Assembly (NCBI GenBank): GCA_015064585.1
Contig: SVRY01000009.1
Coordinates: 1 to 64,000 of the forward strand
Direction: 5' to 3'
DNA: 64,000 nt
From: Oscillospiraceae bacterium
Lineage (GTDB): Bacteria; Bacillota; Clostridia; Oscillospirales; CAG-272
Shown here: in pieces, positions 9,139-18,377 of the stretch
Layout of the letters: each line of letters begins with the position of its first letter
Position numbering within the stretch: the first letter of the stretch is position 1
Made by a program: the position numbers and the translations under genes
Notes under the pieces: model-generated
Database searches by the model: none
What the model was told of the DNA's origin: nothing
Seen by the model: only the letters and a program-made list of their open reading frames with translations

Positions 9139-9235
9139 GAACCCCGAGAAATTTTGCATCAAGTGCAAAATTTACTCATGGCAGTTCGCCTACAATCGCT
9201 ATATATACCGATATACTTTGACGAACTGCGGGTTC
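9139..9235. repeat. Structured repeat element, copy 1
   Basis: GAACCC..hairpin GAGAAATTTTGC/GCAAAATTTACTC..GCAGTTCG/CGAACTGC..GGGTTC; the left part recurs at 63916-63965. Confidence 0.75.
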
Positions 9236-9353
9236 AGAGTTCATTTCTCCAAATGTTTAATAACGCACGTTTTTAATTTTTTGTGCCTAATTTTTGAACA
9301 AAAATCATCCGAAGTTTTTACTCGCTGGGTGTCTTTTTTGTCGGCATTGGTTT

Positions 9354-10670
9354 TCACAGAGTACGCTCCGCACGGTTACCTTTGGAACCGGCATACTGCA
9401 TTAACATCTTTGCGATCGTATCCACCGAACTGTTGGTGAACCGTGTGCCATGTGTCATTTGGCTCTGCAGTTTGACTAACTCCTTTAAGCGCTGATTATC
9501 TTCACGCAGAGTAGCATTTTCGGAAGCAAGCAGCTTCTCTATCTGCTGTCTCTCTTCGCGTAGAATCGGATTTCTTTCCGAAAATTGCCGGTTGACAGAA
9601 TCGGAATCTTGTGATATACTACGTATGTACCCGAATTTGTTTCCCCCTAAAGGGACTTGTATCCCACAGGCTTGGAACCATTTTCGGGTTCTTTTTTTGT
9701 CTTCACCGAGATATAATATGGTTTCATTTGTAATTAGATTTCCTACATCTCTTCTTGTGTTATATGTCCGTACCTTGCATATATCATTTCCTGCTCTATC
9801 ATTGGAAATAGTTACGCCAACCATCATAGGAGAGTTTCCAACAAATATGTCACCGAATACACTTACTGTTTTATCTTGTCTGTATTCGCTGATCGCGACA
9901 GGATTCGAAATGATTTCGGGAACAGCATTCAGCAAATCAATGGTCAAATAATCGCCGTGATCGCTCATGTTCTTTTTGAGCTTGTCTACGTCGTATCGCA
10001 AGATGCCAACAGGCATGCCAATTACATGAAGAGGATGCTTATCCCCAATCATGCCAACTTTCACATATGAACCGTGTTTCAGATTTTCCCAGTCCGACAT
10101 GACAGACTTAAAGTATTTGTCTTCTACAAAATACGATCTGTCAGACATTTGTGCCTTTTTGGGGGAATAGGTTGAATCATCAGCATTTGAAAATCCAATC
10201 ACCGAATGCGTCCGTCCCGCATCCAAAAGTGCCTCGGTCCAAAGCTTGTGAAGAGCTTCCAGCGTATCCTGCATTCCCTTGACGTATCTGCCCTCAGTGG
10301 AATCGGGCTGAAGCCCTTTATAAACCGAGCGGATCTTGTCAAGCAGCTTCTTGATCTCGCTTTTGATCTTTTTCCACAGTCCTTCGTCCTTCGCCCGCAG
10401 CTCTGCGATCTTGGAAAGGGCATCACCATCCGCAAGGAAGCTCTCGCAGGAATCTGCCACAACCTCCTCCAGCGCTTCATCGGCACTCAGCGTTCTGCCG
10501 GCAGCCGCTGCCTTTTCGATCTGCAGGGCAACCAGCTTGTCCATCGAAACACCCTTTTTCGCATAGTTTTCCAGCAGAAAATCCTGGAACATTTTATACT
10601 TGGCAGGGGACCACATTTTGATGGCGTGTGTCAGCTCGTGGGTGGCGGTGATTGGATAAATACGTATCAA
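9354..10670 (-). pseudogene. Remnant of a large phage/ICE-type polyvalent protein (HELTH segment, MuF-C-like domain, coiled coil)
   Basis: TATHELTHAIKMWSPAKYKMFQDF; DYLTIDLLNAVPEIISNPVAISEYRQDK; LREDNQRLKELVKLQSQMTHGTRFTNSSVDTIAKMLM. No credible start codon/RBS (TTG immediately before the domain), abrupt C-terminus. Confidence 0.65.
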
Positions 10671-10776
10671 TCTGTTTGTTAAATTTACAATTTATGTTGA
10701 CAGAACCGCAATCCTTTGATACAATGCGAGAAGAATTGTAATGTTCATTTATTATACCCGGATGGGAGAAACAAAA

Positions 10777-11256
10777 ATGTCTATTGAAAAAGTCAGAAAC
10801 TATTTTGCCAAATATGATATGGCACATTTGATTATAGAACCGGAGCAATCCAGTGCCACAGTAGAGCTTGCTGCAAAGGCACTGGGATGCGAGCCCTGCC
10901 GTATTGCCAAGACTTTGTCATTTTCGGTGGCGGGAGAGCCCATTCTCATTGTTGCTGCAGGAGATGCCCGCATTGATAATGCCAAGTATCGCAGCCATTT
11001 CGGTACCAAAGCCAAAATGCTTACCCCCGACGAGGTGGAAAGGCTGATCGGACACGGGATAGGGGGCGTTTGTCCCTTTGCAATCAACCAGGGCGTTACC
11101 GTCTATCTTGACAAATCACTGCAAAGATTTCATACCGTATTTCCCGCATGCGGCAGTGCCAACAGTGCCATTGAGCTGACAATAAAACAGTTGGAGCAAT
11201 ACTCCGCATATCGGGAGTGGATTGATGTGTGCAAGATTCCCGATATCCTCTCTTGA
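10777..11256 (+). CDS. YbaK/EbsC-type aminoacyl-tRNA deacylase
   Basis: SSATVELAAKALGCEPCRIAKTLSF...DNAKYRSHFGTKAKMLTPDEV...GGVCPFAINQGVTVYLDKSL; start moved to ATG with SD. Confidence 0.9.
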   Translation: MSIEKVRNYFAKYDMAHLIIEPEQSSATVELAAKALGCEPCRIAKTLSFSVAGEPILIVAAGDARIDNAKYRSHFGTKAKMLTPDEVERLIGHGIGGVCPFAINQGVTVYLDKSLQRFHTVFPACGSANSAIELTIKQLEQYSAYREWIDVCKIPDILS

Positions 11257-11325
11257 CATCACATATATATTTTGCTATAATATTTTTTGATTTTTGGATA
11301 TATTACAATCAATGGAGTGAATCTT

Positions 11326-11874
11326 ATGAAATTTATGATCGCGTCCGATCTGCACGGCAGTGCACATTTTACAAAAGAATTATTGGGGCAGTTTGCGGCA
11401 CTTGGCTGTGAAAAACTGCTTTTGTTGGGGGATCTCCTGTATCACGGTGCCCGAAACGATCTGCCCGGCGGCTATGCCCCCAAAGAAGTCACAGCGCTTC
11501 TTAACGGTATGGCAGACAAAATTTTGGCAGTGCGCGGTAACTGTGACAGTGAAGTGGATCAGATGGTCATGGAGTTTCCCATTATGGCACCCTATTCGCA
11601 GGTCATGATGCACGACCGCACTGTCTTTTTAACACACGGTCACAGTATTACCCCTGAAAAGGCACCCAAACTGCCTAAGGGCTCGCTCTTTTTTTCGGGG
11701 CACACCCATGTTCCCACATTTGAAAAAACAGATGATGTATACTACGCAAATCCGGGCTCAGTTTCTATTCCGAAGAATGGAAGCGAAAGAGGTTTCTTTG
11801 TACTGGACAGCGGCGAAATGACACTTACACGGTATGATCTTTCAGGAAATATATTGGAAAGCCACTTGATTTGA
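11326..11874 (+). CDS. yfcE: Phosphodiesterase, YfcE/MJ0936 family
   Basis: MIASDLHGS, LLLGDLLYHG, VRGNCDSEVDQMV, LTHGHS, FSGHTHVPTFEKTDDVYYANPGSVSIPK. Confidence 0.93.
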   Translation: MKFMIASDLHGSAHFTKELLGQFAALGCEKLLLLGDLLYHGARNDLPGGYAPKEVTALLNGMADKILAVRGNCDSEVDQMVMEFPIMAPYSQVMMHDRTVFLTHGHSITPEKAPKLPKGSLFFSGHTHVPTFEKTDDVYYANPGSVSIPKNGSERGFFVLDSGEMTLTRYDLSGNILESHLI

Positions 11875-11884
11875 GGTTTGAAAT

Positions 11885-12418
11885 ATGCATTTCTTCAAAC
11901 ATTTATCTACCATCACAAAGCACAGGCACAAGGTGATCGCCCATTGTTTTCGCTGCGGGATCGGTTGGCAGGGGCTTTTTCACGATCTTTCCAAATATAT
12001 GCCCGCTGAATTATTGACCGGAGCAAAATACTATCAAGGCAACCGAAGCCCCAATGAAAAAGAACGTGAGCTCTTCGGATATTCCACCGCATGGATGCAC
12101 CACAAGGGCAGAAACCGCCACCATTTTGAATATTGGGTGGATTTAAACCCGAAAACGCGGCAGTATGAACCTGTTCCCATGCCCATGCGCTTTCTTGTGG
12201 AAATGTTTTGCGACCGTGTGGCGGCAAGTAAAATCTATAAAGGAACGGCGTATACAGACGAAGACGCGCTTTTGTATTTTACAAAAGGAAATGCGGCAAA
12301 GAAGATGCACGCACAAACCGCGGAAAAATTGGAGAGCTGGCTGCGTATGCTGGCAGAGCAGGGTGAAGAGACTACCTTTGCTCATATTCGCCTTGAACTG
12401 AAAGAAAGTAAAAAGTAA
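11885..12418 (+). CDS. DUF5662 family protein
   Basis: HRHKVIAHCFRCGIGWQGLFHDLSKYMPAEL...YSTAWMHHKGRNRHHFEYWVD. Confidence 0.85.
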   Translation: MHFFKHLSTITKHRHKVIAHCFRCGIGWQGLFHDLSKYMPAELLTGAKYYQGNRSPNEKERELFGYSTAWMHHKGRNRHHFEYWVDLNPKTRQYEPVPMPMRFLVEMFCDRVAASKIYKGTAYTDEDALLYFTKGNAAKKMHAQTAEKLESWLRMLAEQGEETTFAHIRLELKESKK

Positions 12419-12493
12419 TATATCCTATGGCGTTGACAAAATGATAAAACAGTGATAGAATATAAGACACAATTAGACAATTTGGAGAAAAAT

Positions 12494-12901
12494 ATGAACA
12501 GAAGAGAAGCAAGAGAAACGGTATTTACTCTGCTATATGAACGCAATTTCCATGAAAGCGAAACGCCTGAACTGCAATTCGGTCAGGCACTCGAACTGCG
12601 CGAACTTCCCGAGGACGCTTATATGCGTGATGTGTATTTGGGTGTTATTGCCAACATGGATGCGTTGGATGCCAAGATCGTCGGCTGCTCCAGCGGTTGG
12701 AGCATTGCCCGCATGTCGAAGATCACGCGCACCATTCTGCGTCTTTCGACTTATGAAATGCTGCATCGCAGTGATATTCCTTACAATATTTCGATCAATG
12801 AAGCTGTGGAGCTTGCCAAAAAATATGAGGACGAAAAAGCCCCCGGTTTTATCAACGGTATTCTCAACGCAATTGCCACCAAAGAAGGATTGAAGAACTG
12901 A
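12494..12901 (+). CDS. nusB: Transcription antitermination factor NusB
   Basis: MNRREARETVFTLLYE...ILRLSTYEMLHRSDIPYNISINEAVELAKKYEDEKAPGFINGILNAI. Confidence 0.93.
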   Translation: MNRREARETVFTLLYERNFHESETPELQFGQALELRELPEDAYMRDVYLGVIANMDALDAKIVGCSSGWSIARMSKITRTILRLSTYEMLHRSDIPYNISINEAVELAKKYEDEKAPGFINGILNAIATKEGLKN

Positions 12902-12902
12902 T

Positions 12903-13823
12903 ATGTCTATTACGGTACTGGGGATTGATACCAGCAATTATACCACTTCGGTCTCACTGGTGACCGATGGGCGGGTGGTTGAGAATGTCAAGATCCCTGT
13001 TTTTGTAAATAACGGAGAAAAAGGCGTCAGACAAAGTGACGCCGTTTTTTCTCATGTAAAGAATTTGCCCAATGCCATGGAAAAATTGGGAGAGATTCCT
13101 CCTCTTTCAGCTATTAGCTATTCGGGTGCTCCACGCGATTGCATAGGTTCCTATATGCCTTGTTTTTTGACAGGAGAAGCCCTTGCCAGAGGAATTGCTA
13201 AAACCCATCATATACCCGCTCTTCGGTTTTCCCATCAAGCGGGACATATAATGGCGGCGCTGTATTCCATAGGGAAGCTGGATCTGCAAGAACGACCTTT
13301 TGCGGCATTTCATGTTTCGGGCGGAACCACCGAAATTTTATTGGTTGAGCCGGGAATGAAAATTACAAAGATCGGCGGTACTGTGGATCTGACTGCAGGA
13401 CAGGCAATCGACCGCATTGGCGTTATGCTTGGGCTGCCGTTTCCTTGCGGAGTGCATCTTGAGCAATTGGCGCAAAAGGGAACGATACGCCGAGACAAGA
13501 TCTGCGTAAATGAACTGACCTGCAATCTCTCGGGACTTGAAAATAAGGCAAAGCAAATGATGGAAAAAGGTGATTCTGCCGAGAATATTGCCGCTTATAC
13601 CATTGAGTTTATAAAACGTACCCTTGCCAAAATGACCGAAAATTTAAGAGAATGCTATCCCGATATTCCGATTGTGTATGCCGGAGGCGTAATGAGCTGC
13701 AGAATGATCCGAAGCGATTTTGAAAAGAGATTTGGCGGATTTTTCGCAGAACCTGCTTATTCTGCGGACAATGCGGCAGGTATTGCAATGCTTGGCTACC
13801 AATCGGTTATCAAAGGAGAATAA
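12903..13823 (+). CDS. TsaD/Kae1-like paralog (peptidase M22 family)
   Basis: GIDTSNYTTSVSLV, SHQAGH metal motif, FHVSGGTTEILLV, AGGVMSCRMIR. Confidence 0.85.
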   Translation: MSITVLGIDTSNYTTSVSLVTDGRVVENVKIPVFVNNGEKGVRQSDAVFSHVKNLPNAMEKLGEIPPLSAISYSGAPRDCIGSYMPCFLTGEALARGIAKTHHIPALRFSHQAGHIMAALYSIGKLDLQERPFAAFHVSGGTTEILLVEPGMKITKIGGTVDLTAGQAIDRIGVMLGLPFPCGVHLEQLAQKGTIRRDKICVNELTCNLSGLENKAKQMMEKGDSAENIAAYTIEFIKRTLAKMTENLRECYPDIPIVYAGGVMSCRMIRSDFEKRFGGFFAEPAYSADNAAGIAMLGYQSVIKGE

Positions 13824-13825
13824 AA

Positions 13826-15055
13826 ATGAGTGTACGTGCTCCATTGACAGTTAGCCAGGTAAACGAACTGGTGCGTATGACTCTTGATTCCAGTAAAATG
13901 TTTTCTTCCATCGCAGTAATTGGTGAGATTTCCAACTTGAAGGTGCATTTTGCATCGGGACATATATATTTCTCATTAAAAGATGAAGATTCTGTGCTTA
14001 AATGCGTAATGTTTCGTCCCCATGCCATAAAACTGCAGTTTGCTGCCGATAACGGCATGAAAGTGATTGCAAAGGGAAGATTGACTGTATTTCCACGGGA
14101 TGGGCAGTATCAGTTATACGCTGAAAGCATGGAACCTGATGGGCTGGGAAGCCGATACCTAGCTTTTGAACAATTAAAAAACAAACTGGCTTTGGAAGGC
14201 TTGTTTGATGAAAAACGCAAGAAAAAACTGCCGGCCATGCCGAAACGGATCGGTGTTATCACCTCTGCCTCAGGTGCGGCATTTCAGGATATTTTGAATA
14301 TTTTGAAAAGACGCTACCCCATCGGAGAGGTTCTGTTGTATCCTGCATCGGTGCAGGGGGGGGATGCACCTTCCACATTGATTGGGGGAGTAAAATGGTT
14401 CTCGCAGCATCGGGAAGTGGCGGACGTTTTGATTATCGGGCGTGGCGGCGGCAGTTTTGAAGATTTAAATGCTTTTAATGATGAAAGATTGGCGCGTGCC
14501 ATTGCAGATTGTCCCATTCCGGTCATTTCGGCGGTGGGGCATGAAACCGATTTCACCATTTGCGATTTTGTATCCGATATGCGGGCGCCGACACCGTCAG
14601 CGGCGGCGGAACTTGCTGCACCGAGCGCTGATATGCTGGCAAATACCGTTTCTTCCTGCAAAGAGCGTATGGAAGCATCGCTGAGTGGAAAGATAGATAA
14701 ATTAAGTGACCGCGTGCGTTACTGCGCGGAAAACCGAATGCTTTCTTCCCCCTTGGAGGCAATTAACGAGAAAGAAACTTTGTTTTTGCATAAAAAAGAA
14801 CTGTTTCACGTATCTGCCGAAAGATATCTGAAGGATCGGCAATTAAAGTTGGGGAATTTTGCGGAAAAATTAGAAGTTTTAAGTCCTTTGTCGGTTTTGA
14901 AAAGAGGCTATGCAGCGGTATTTGACGCAGAAAATAAGGTGGTTTCGTCGGTACAAAATATACAAAACGGTGAGATATTATCTATGCAATTTGCCGATGG
15001 CAGGACAAAGGTTCAAGTTTTGCAATCAGAAAGAGAGGATACTTTCAGTGAATGA
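13826..15055 (+). CDS. xseA: Exodeoxyribonuclease VII large subunit
   Basis: VSQVNELVRMTLD...GEISNLKVHFASGHIYFSLKDEDS...GRGGGSFEDLNAFNDERLARAI. Confidence 0.97.
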   Translation: MSVRAPLTVSQVNELVRMTLDSSKMFSSIAVIGEISNLKVHFASGHIYFSLKDEDSVLKCVMFRPHAIKLQFAADNGMKVIAKGRLTVFPRDGQYQLYAESMEPDGLGSRYLAFEQLKNKLALEGLFDEKRKKKLPAMPKRIGVITSASGAAFQDILNILKRRYPIGEVLLYPASVQGGDAPSTLIGGVKWFSQHREVADVLIIGRGGGSFEDLNAFNDERLARAIADCPIPVISAVGHETDFTICDFVSDMRAPTPSAAAELAAPSADMLANTVSSCKERMEASLSGKIDKLSDRVRYCAENRMLSSPLEAINEKETLFLHKKELFHVSAERYLKDRQLKLGNFAEKLEVLSPLSVLKRGYAAVFDAENKVVSSVQNIQNGEILSMQFADGRTKVQVLQSEREDTFSE

Positions 15056-15248
15056 AAATAATCTGAATTTTGAAGCGGCGCTTGTCCGCCTCGAAGAAAT
15101 TACCCGTGTATTGGAAAGCGGATCCGTTTCTTTGGATGATTCGCTGAAATTGTTTGAAGAAGGTGTTGGGTTAGTGCGTTTTTGCAATGAAAAACTGGAA
15201 AATGCAAAACTTAAGGTTCTGAAAGTCAATACAAGCGAAGGGGAATAA
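15048..15248 (+). CDS. xseB: Exodeoxyribonuclease VII small subunit
   Basis: GTG start overlapping the xseA end; NFEAALVRLEEITRVLESGSVSLDDSLKLFEEGVGLVRFCNEKLENAKLKV. Confidence 0.93.
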   Translation: MNENNLNFEAALVRLEEITRVLESGSVSLDDSLKLFEEGVGLVRFCNEKLENAKLKVLKVNTSEGE

Positions 15249-15379
15249 CAAGTAGAATCAGCGACCGCCGCAGTGAAAACGGCGGTCGCTTTTCTTGAAT
15301 AAATATACGCTTTTCAGTTGACAATCGCGAGGGGATATAGTATAATATTATTATCTGTATTCATGGTAGGTGAAAGAGA

Positions 15380-16267
15380 ATGACCAAACAAGAGTTAGCA
15401 TATCATATGCAAAAAAACGCTTCGGAGATCGAGGATGCATTGGAAGAATTACTGCCTTCCCCCAATGCGCAAAATCCGTTGACCGAAGCCATGCGCTATT
15501 CCACTCTGAAAGCAGGCAAACGTGTGCGCCCCTTTTTGGTGCGTCAGTTTTCGGCATTATTTGGCGGCGATGATACCGTCGCTATCCGTTTCGGCTGTGC
15601 GCTTGAAATGATTCACTGTTATTCTTTGATACATGACGATCTGCCATGCATGGATGATGATGACTATCGCAGAGGCAAACCTTCCTGCCATGCCGCATTT
15701 GATGAAGCAACGGCGCTTTTGGCAGGGGATGCGCTTTTGACGCTTGCATTTTCAGTGGCATCCACCACTCCCCATGCCGACGCCGCAAAGCGTTGTAATG
15801 CTGTTATGCTTCTATCAGAGTGCAGCGGATGGAACGGCGGCATGATCGGCGGGCAAATGCTGGATCTTTTATATGAAGATAAAGAAACCGACGAACATAT
15901 ACTGAATCTGATCAACGACGGGAAAACCGGTGGACTTCTTCGCTGTGCCGCACTGCTTGGCTGCGTGGCGGCGGGTGCGGGAGCGAAAGAAATGCGCGCT
16001 GCTGAGGCATATGCCAAGAATATCGGGCGTGCTTTTCAGATCATAGATGATATTTTGGATGTTTTGGGTGATCGCAGTATGCTGGGAAAACCTGTGGGCA
16101 GTGATGAAGAAAATCATAAATCCACCTTTGCCAAGATCTACGGTACAACAGGCGCATTTAAGTTGGCGAAAGATTATACCGATATCGCCTGCAGTGCCAT
16201 TGCCGGGTATCCCGGCAGTGATTTGCTCATAGAATATGCTATGATGCTTCTGAACCGTAAAAAGTAA
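15380..16267 (+). CDS. ispA: Polyprenyl (farnesyl) diphosphate synthase
   Basis: GKRVRPFLV, IHDDLPCMDDDDYRRGKPSCH, IIDDILDVLGD. Confidence 0.95.
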   Translation: MTKQELAYHMQKNASEIEDALEELLPSPNAQNPLTEAMRYSTLKAGKRVRPFLVRQFSALFGGDDTVAIRFGCALEMIHCYSLIHDDLPCMDDDDYRRGKPSCHAAFDEATALLAGDALLTLAFSVASTTPHADAAKRCNAVMLLSECSGWNGGMIGGQMLDLLYEDKETDEHILNLINDGKTGGLLRCAALLGCVAAGAGAKEMRAAEAYAKNIGRAFQIIDDILDVLGDRSMLGKPVGSDEENHKSTFAKIYGTTGAFKLAKDYTDIACSAIAGYPGSDLLIEYAMMLLNRKK

Positions 16268-16268
16268 T

Positions 16269-17063
16269 ATGCGTGTCGATTTGTATCTTTCTAATAACGG
16301 CTATGCGGAAAGTCGTCAAAAAGCCAAAGGGCTGATAGAAGAGGGATTGGTGACCGTTAACGGTAAACCGATCACAAAGCCATCCCATGATATATTAGAT
16401 ACCGATACCGTCAAAGTGACAGGGTCGGGTCTTGCCTATGTGGGCAGGGGAGGCCTGAAACTGGAAGGGGCTCTGAGAGCTTTTCAGTTCAATCCGGCAG
16501 GTATGGTTGCCGCTGATATAGGCGCATCTACGGGAGGTTTCACAGACTGCCTTTTACAAAACGGCGCAGTCAAAGTATATGCGGTGGATTCGGGTACCAA
16601 TCAACTGCATAAGAAGTTAAAAAGCGATCCAAGGGTCATTTCTCTTGAAAATTGTAATGCACGTACGCTTTCAAGTGCGATCGTCCCCGAGCCTGTGTCA
16701 CTTGCTGTGATGGATCTTTCCTTCATTTCTCAGACATGCATCTATCCGGCACTTGTGAATATTCTCAAAGAAGGGGCAGTGCTGATTTCGCTGATCAAGC
16801 CTCAATTTGAGGCAGGAAGAAAAGCAATTAACAAAAATGGACTTGTCCGTGACAAAAAAATACACGAAACGGTCATTATGACTGTTATCGAAGCGGCGGC
16901 GTCGCACCGACTGTATTGCGAAGCCGTGGCGCTATCCCCAATCACGGGAGGGGACGGCAATATCGAATACTTAGGGAAATTTGTCTTTCAAAGCGATACA
17001 CCAAGTGGCGCTTTACCCACCCGGGATGAGATCCATAAAGTAGTGTTTGGAGTAAATACATGA
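16269..17063 (+). CDS. tlyA: TlyA family RNA methyltransferase
   Basis: N-terminal S4 domain; YVGRGGLKLEGAL, DIGASTGGFTDCLLQNGA. Confidence 0.95.
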   Translation: MRVDLYLSNNGYAESRQKAKGLIEEGLVTVNGKPITKPSHDILDTDTVKVTGSGLAYVGRGGLKLEGALRAFQFNPAGMVAADIGASTGGFTDCLLQNGAVKVYAVDSGTNQLHKKLKSDPRVISLENCNARTLSSAIVPEPVSLAVMDLSFISQTCIYPALVNILKEGAVLISLIKPQFEAGRKAINKNGLVRDKKIHETVIMTVIEAAASHRLYCEAVALSPITGGDGNIEYLGKFVFQSDTPSGALPTRDEIHKVVFGVNT

Positions 17064-17890
17064 AAAAAATAGCAGTGATCCCCTGTTCCGCGAAGGATCC
17101 GGAGGGGATTTGGGCAAAAAAAGCGGTTGATATACTCATTCAAGCGGGTGCGCAGGTACTGTATCCATTTGGTACACTGCCCGAAACCAAAGGGGCTGTT
17201 CCCATGATCGGTGAATCCATCTATGCTGAATGCGATATTGTTGTGGGTTTTGGCGGCGACGGTTCTTTGATCAATATTGCGTTGGGGGCTGCTGAATACG
17301 GAAAAGCGATACTTGGATGCAATATGGGCAACGTGGGATACTTGGCGGAGGTTGAATTGCAGGAACTTTCGGATATTACTAAGATTCTGCGCAATGAATA
17401 CCGTGTGGAAGAGCGAATGGTACTGGCAGTACAGGGTACATCGGGAATTCGATATGCACTGAACGATGTGGTAGTATCCAGGGGGGCTGCGGCAAGGATT
17501 TCGGAAATTGCCCTTACGGTAGATGACCATGAGATCGGTGTTTTTCGTAGTGACGGACTGATCTTAGCAACTCCCACAGGTTCAACTGCCTACTCTATGT
17601 CGGCAGGCGGTCCTGTGATCGATCCCGCTCTGGAATGTATTGCGGTTACTCCCATTTGCCCCCATCAATTCGGGGCAAAACCAATGGTATTCTCACCGTC
17701 GACTGTATTGGGAGTTGTGAATCGTTGCAATGACGGAAGAAAAATGACAATTTCTTTGGATGGACATATGACGTCCGAGCTTTCGGGCGGGGAAACATTT
17801 TACGTCCGCAAAGCGTCTATGAAATGCCGCTTTGTCCGTATTAAACAGCGTGTATTCTGCAATACGCTGAAAAAGATCAAAAAATACTAG
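17060..17890 (+). CDS. nadK: NAD kinase
   Basis: GFGGDGSLINIA, GCNMGNVGYLAEV, TPTGSTAYSMSAGGPVIDP. Confidence 0.96.
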   Translation: MKKIAVIPCSAKDPEGIWAKKAVDILIQAGAQVLYPFGTLPETKGAVPMIGESIYAECDIVVGFGGDGSLINIALGAAEYGKAILGCNMGNVGYLAEVELQELSDITKILRNEYRVEERMVLAVQGTSGIRYALNDVVVSRGAAARISEIALTVDDHEIGVFRSDGLILATPTGSTAYSMSAGGPVIDPALECIAVTPICPHQFGAKPMVFSPSTVLGVVNRCNDGRKMTISLDGHMTSELSGGETFYVRKASMKCRFVRIKQRVFCNTLKKIKKY

Positions 17891-17899
17891 GAGCGAAGT

Positions 17900-18355
17900 A
17901 TGAAAAATTCAAGACAAAAACAAATACTTCAACTGATTGCCGAATACGAGATTACAACGCAAGAAGATTTGATTGAGAAGTTACGGGAAAGCGGTTTTAC
18001 TGTGACCCAAGCAACTATATCCAGAGATATAAAACAACTGAAACTCATTAAAATAGCAGGCGAAAACGACACCTATAAGTATGCGGTATCCGGAGAAGGA
18101 ATCGTAACTGTCAATGCCAAATACACCAATATTCTGATGGAAACTGTAACAGAAGTGGATTATGCAGGCAATCTTATAGTTGTTAAAACTTTCAATGGTA
18201 TGGCAATGGCTGCCGGGGCAGCAATTGATGCCATGAAATGGAATGGCGTACTGGGATGTATTGCCGGTGATGATACCATCTTCATTGCAATGCGCTCGGA
18301 AGCTTTTGCCAAAGAGATCAGCGATCGTATTATAACGCTGATTTCTGCAGGTTAA
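17900..18355 (+). CDS. argR: Arginine repressor
   Basis: SRQKQILQLIAEYEITTQEDLIEKLRESGFTVTQATISRDIKQLKLIK; GCIAGDDTIFIAMRS. Confidence 0.96.
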   Translation: MKNSRQKQILQLIAEYEITTQEDLIEKLRESGFTVTQATISRDIKQLKLIKIAGENDTYKYAVSGEGIVTVNAKYTNILMETVTEVDYAGNLIVVKTFNGMAMAAGAAIDAMKWNGVLGCIAGDDTIFIAMRSEAFAKEISDRIITLISAG

Positions 18356-18377
18356 TTGAGAAAGGGGATGTGCCGTT

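Noticed and set aside
9122-9439. 105-aa ORF after tRNA-Val
   Set aside because: Runs through the structured repeat and into antisense of the mobile-element remnant; no RBS.
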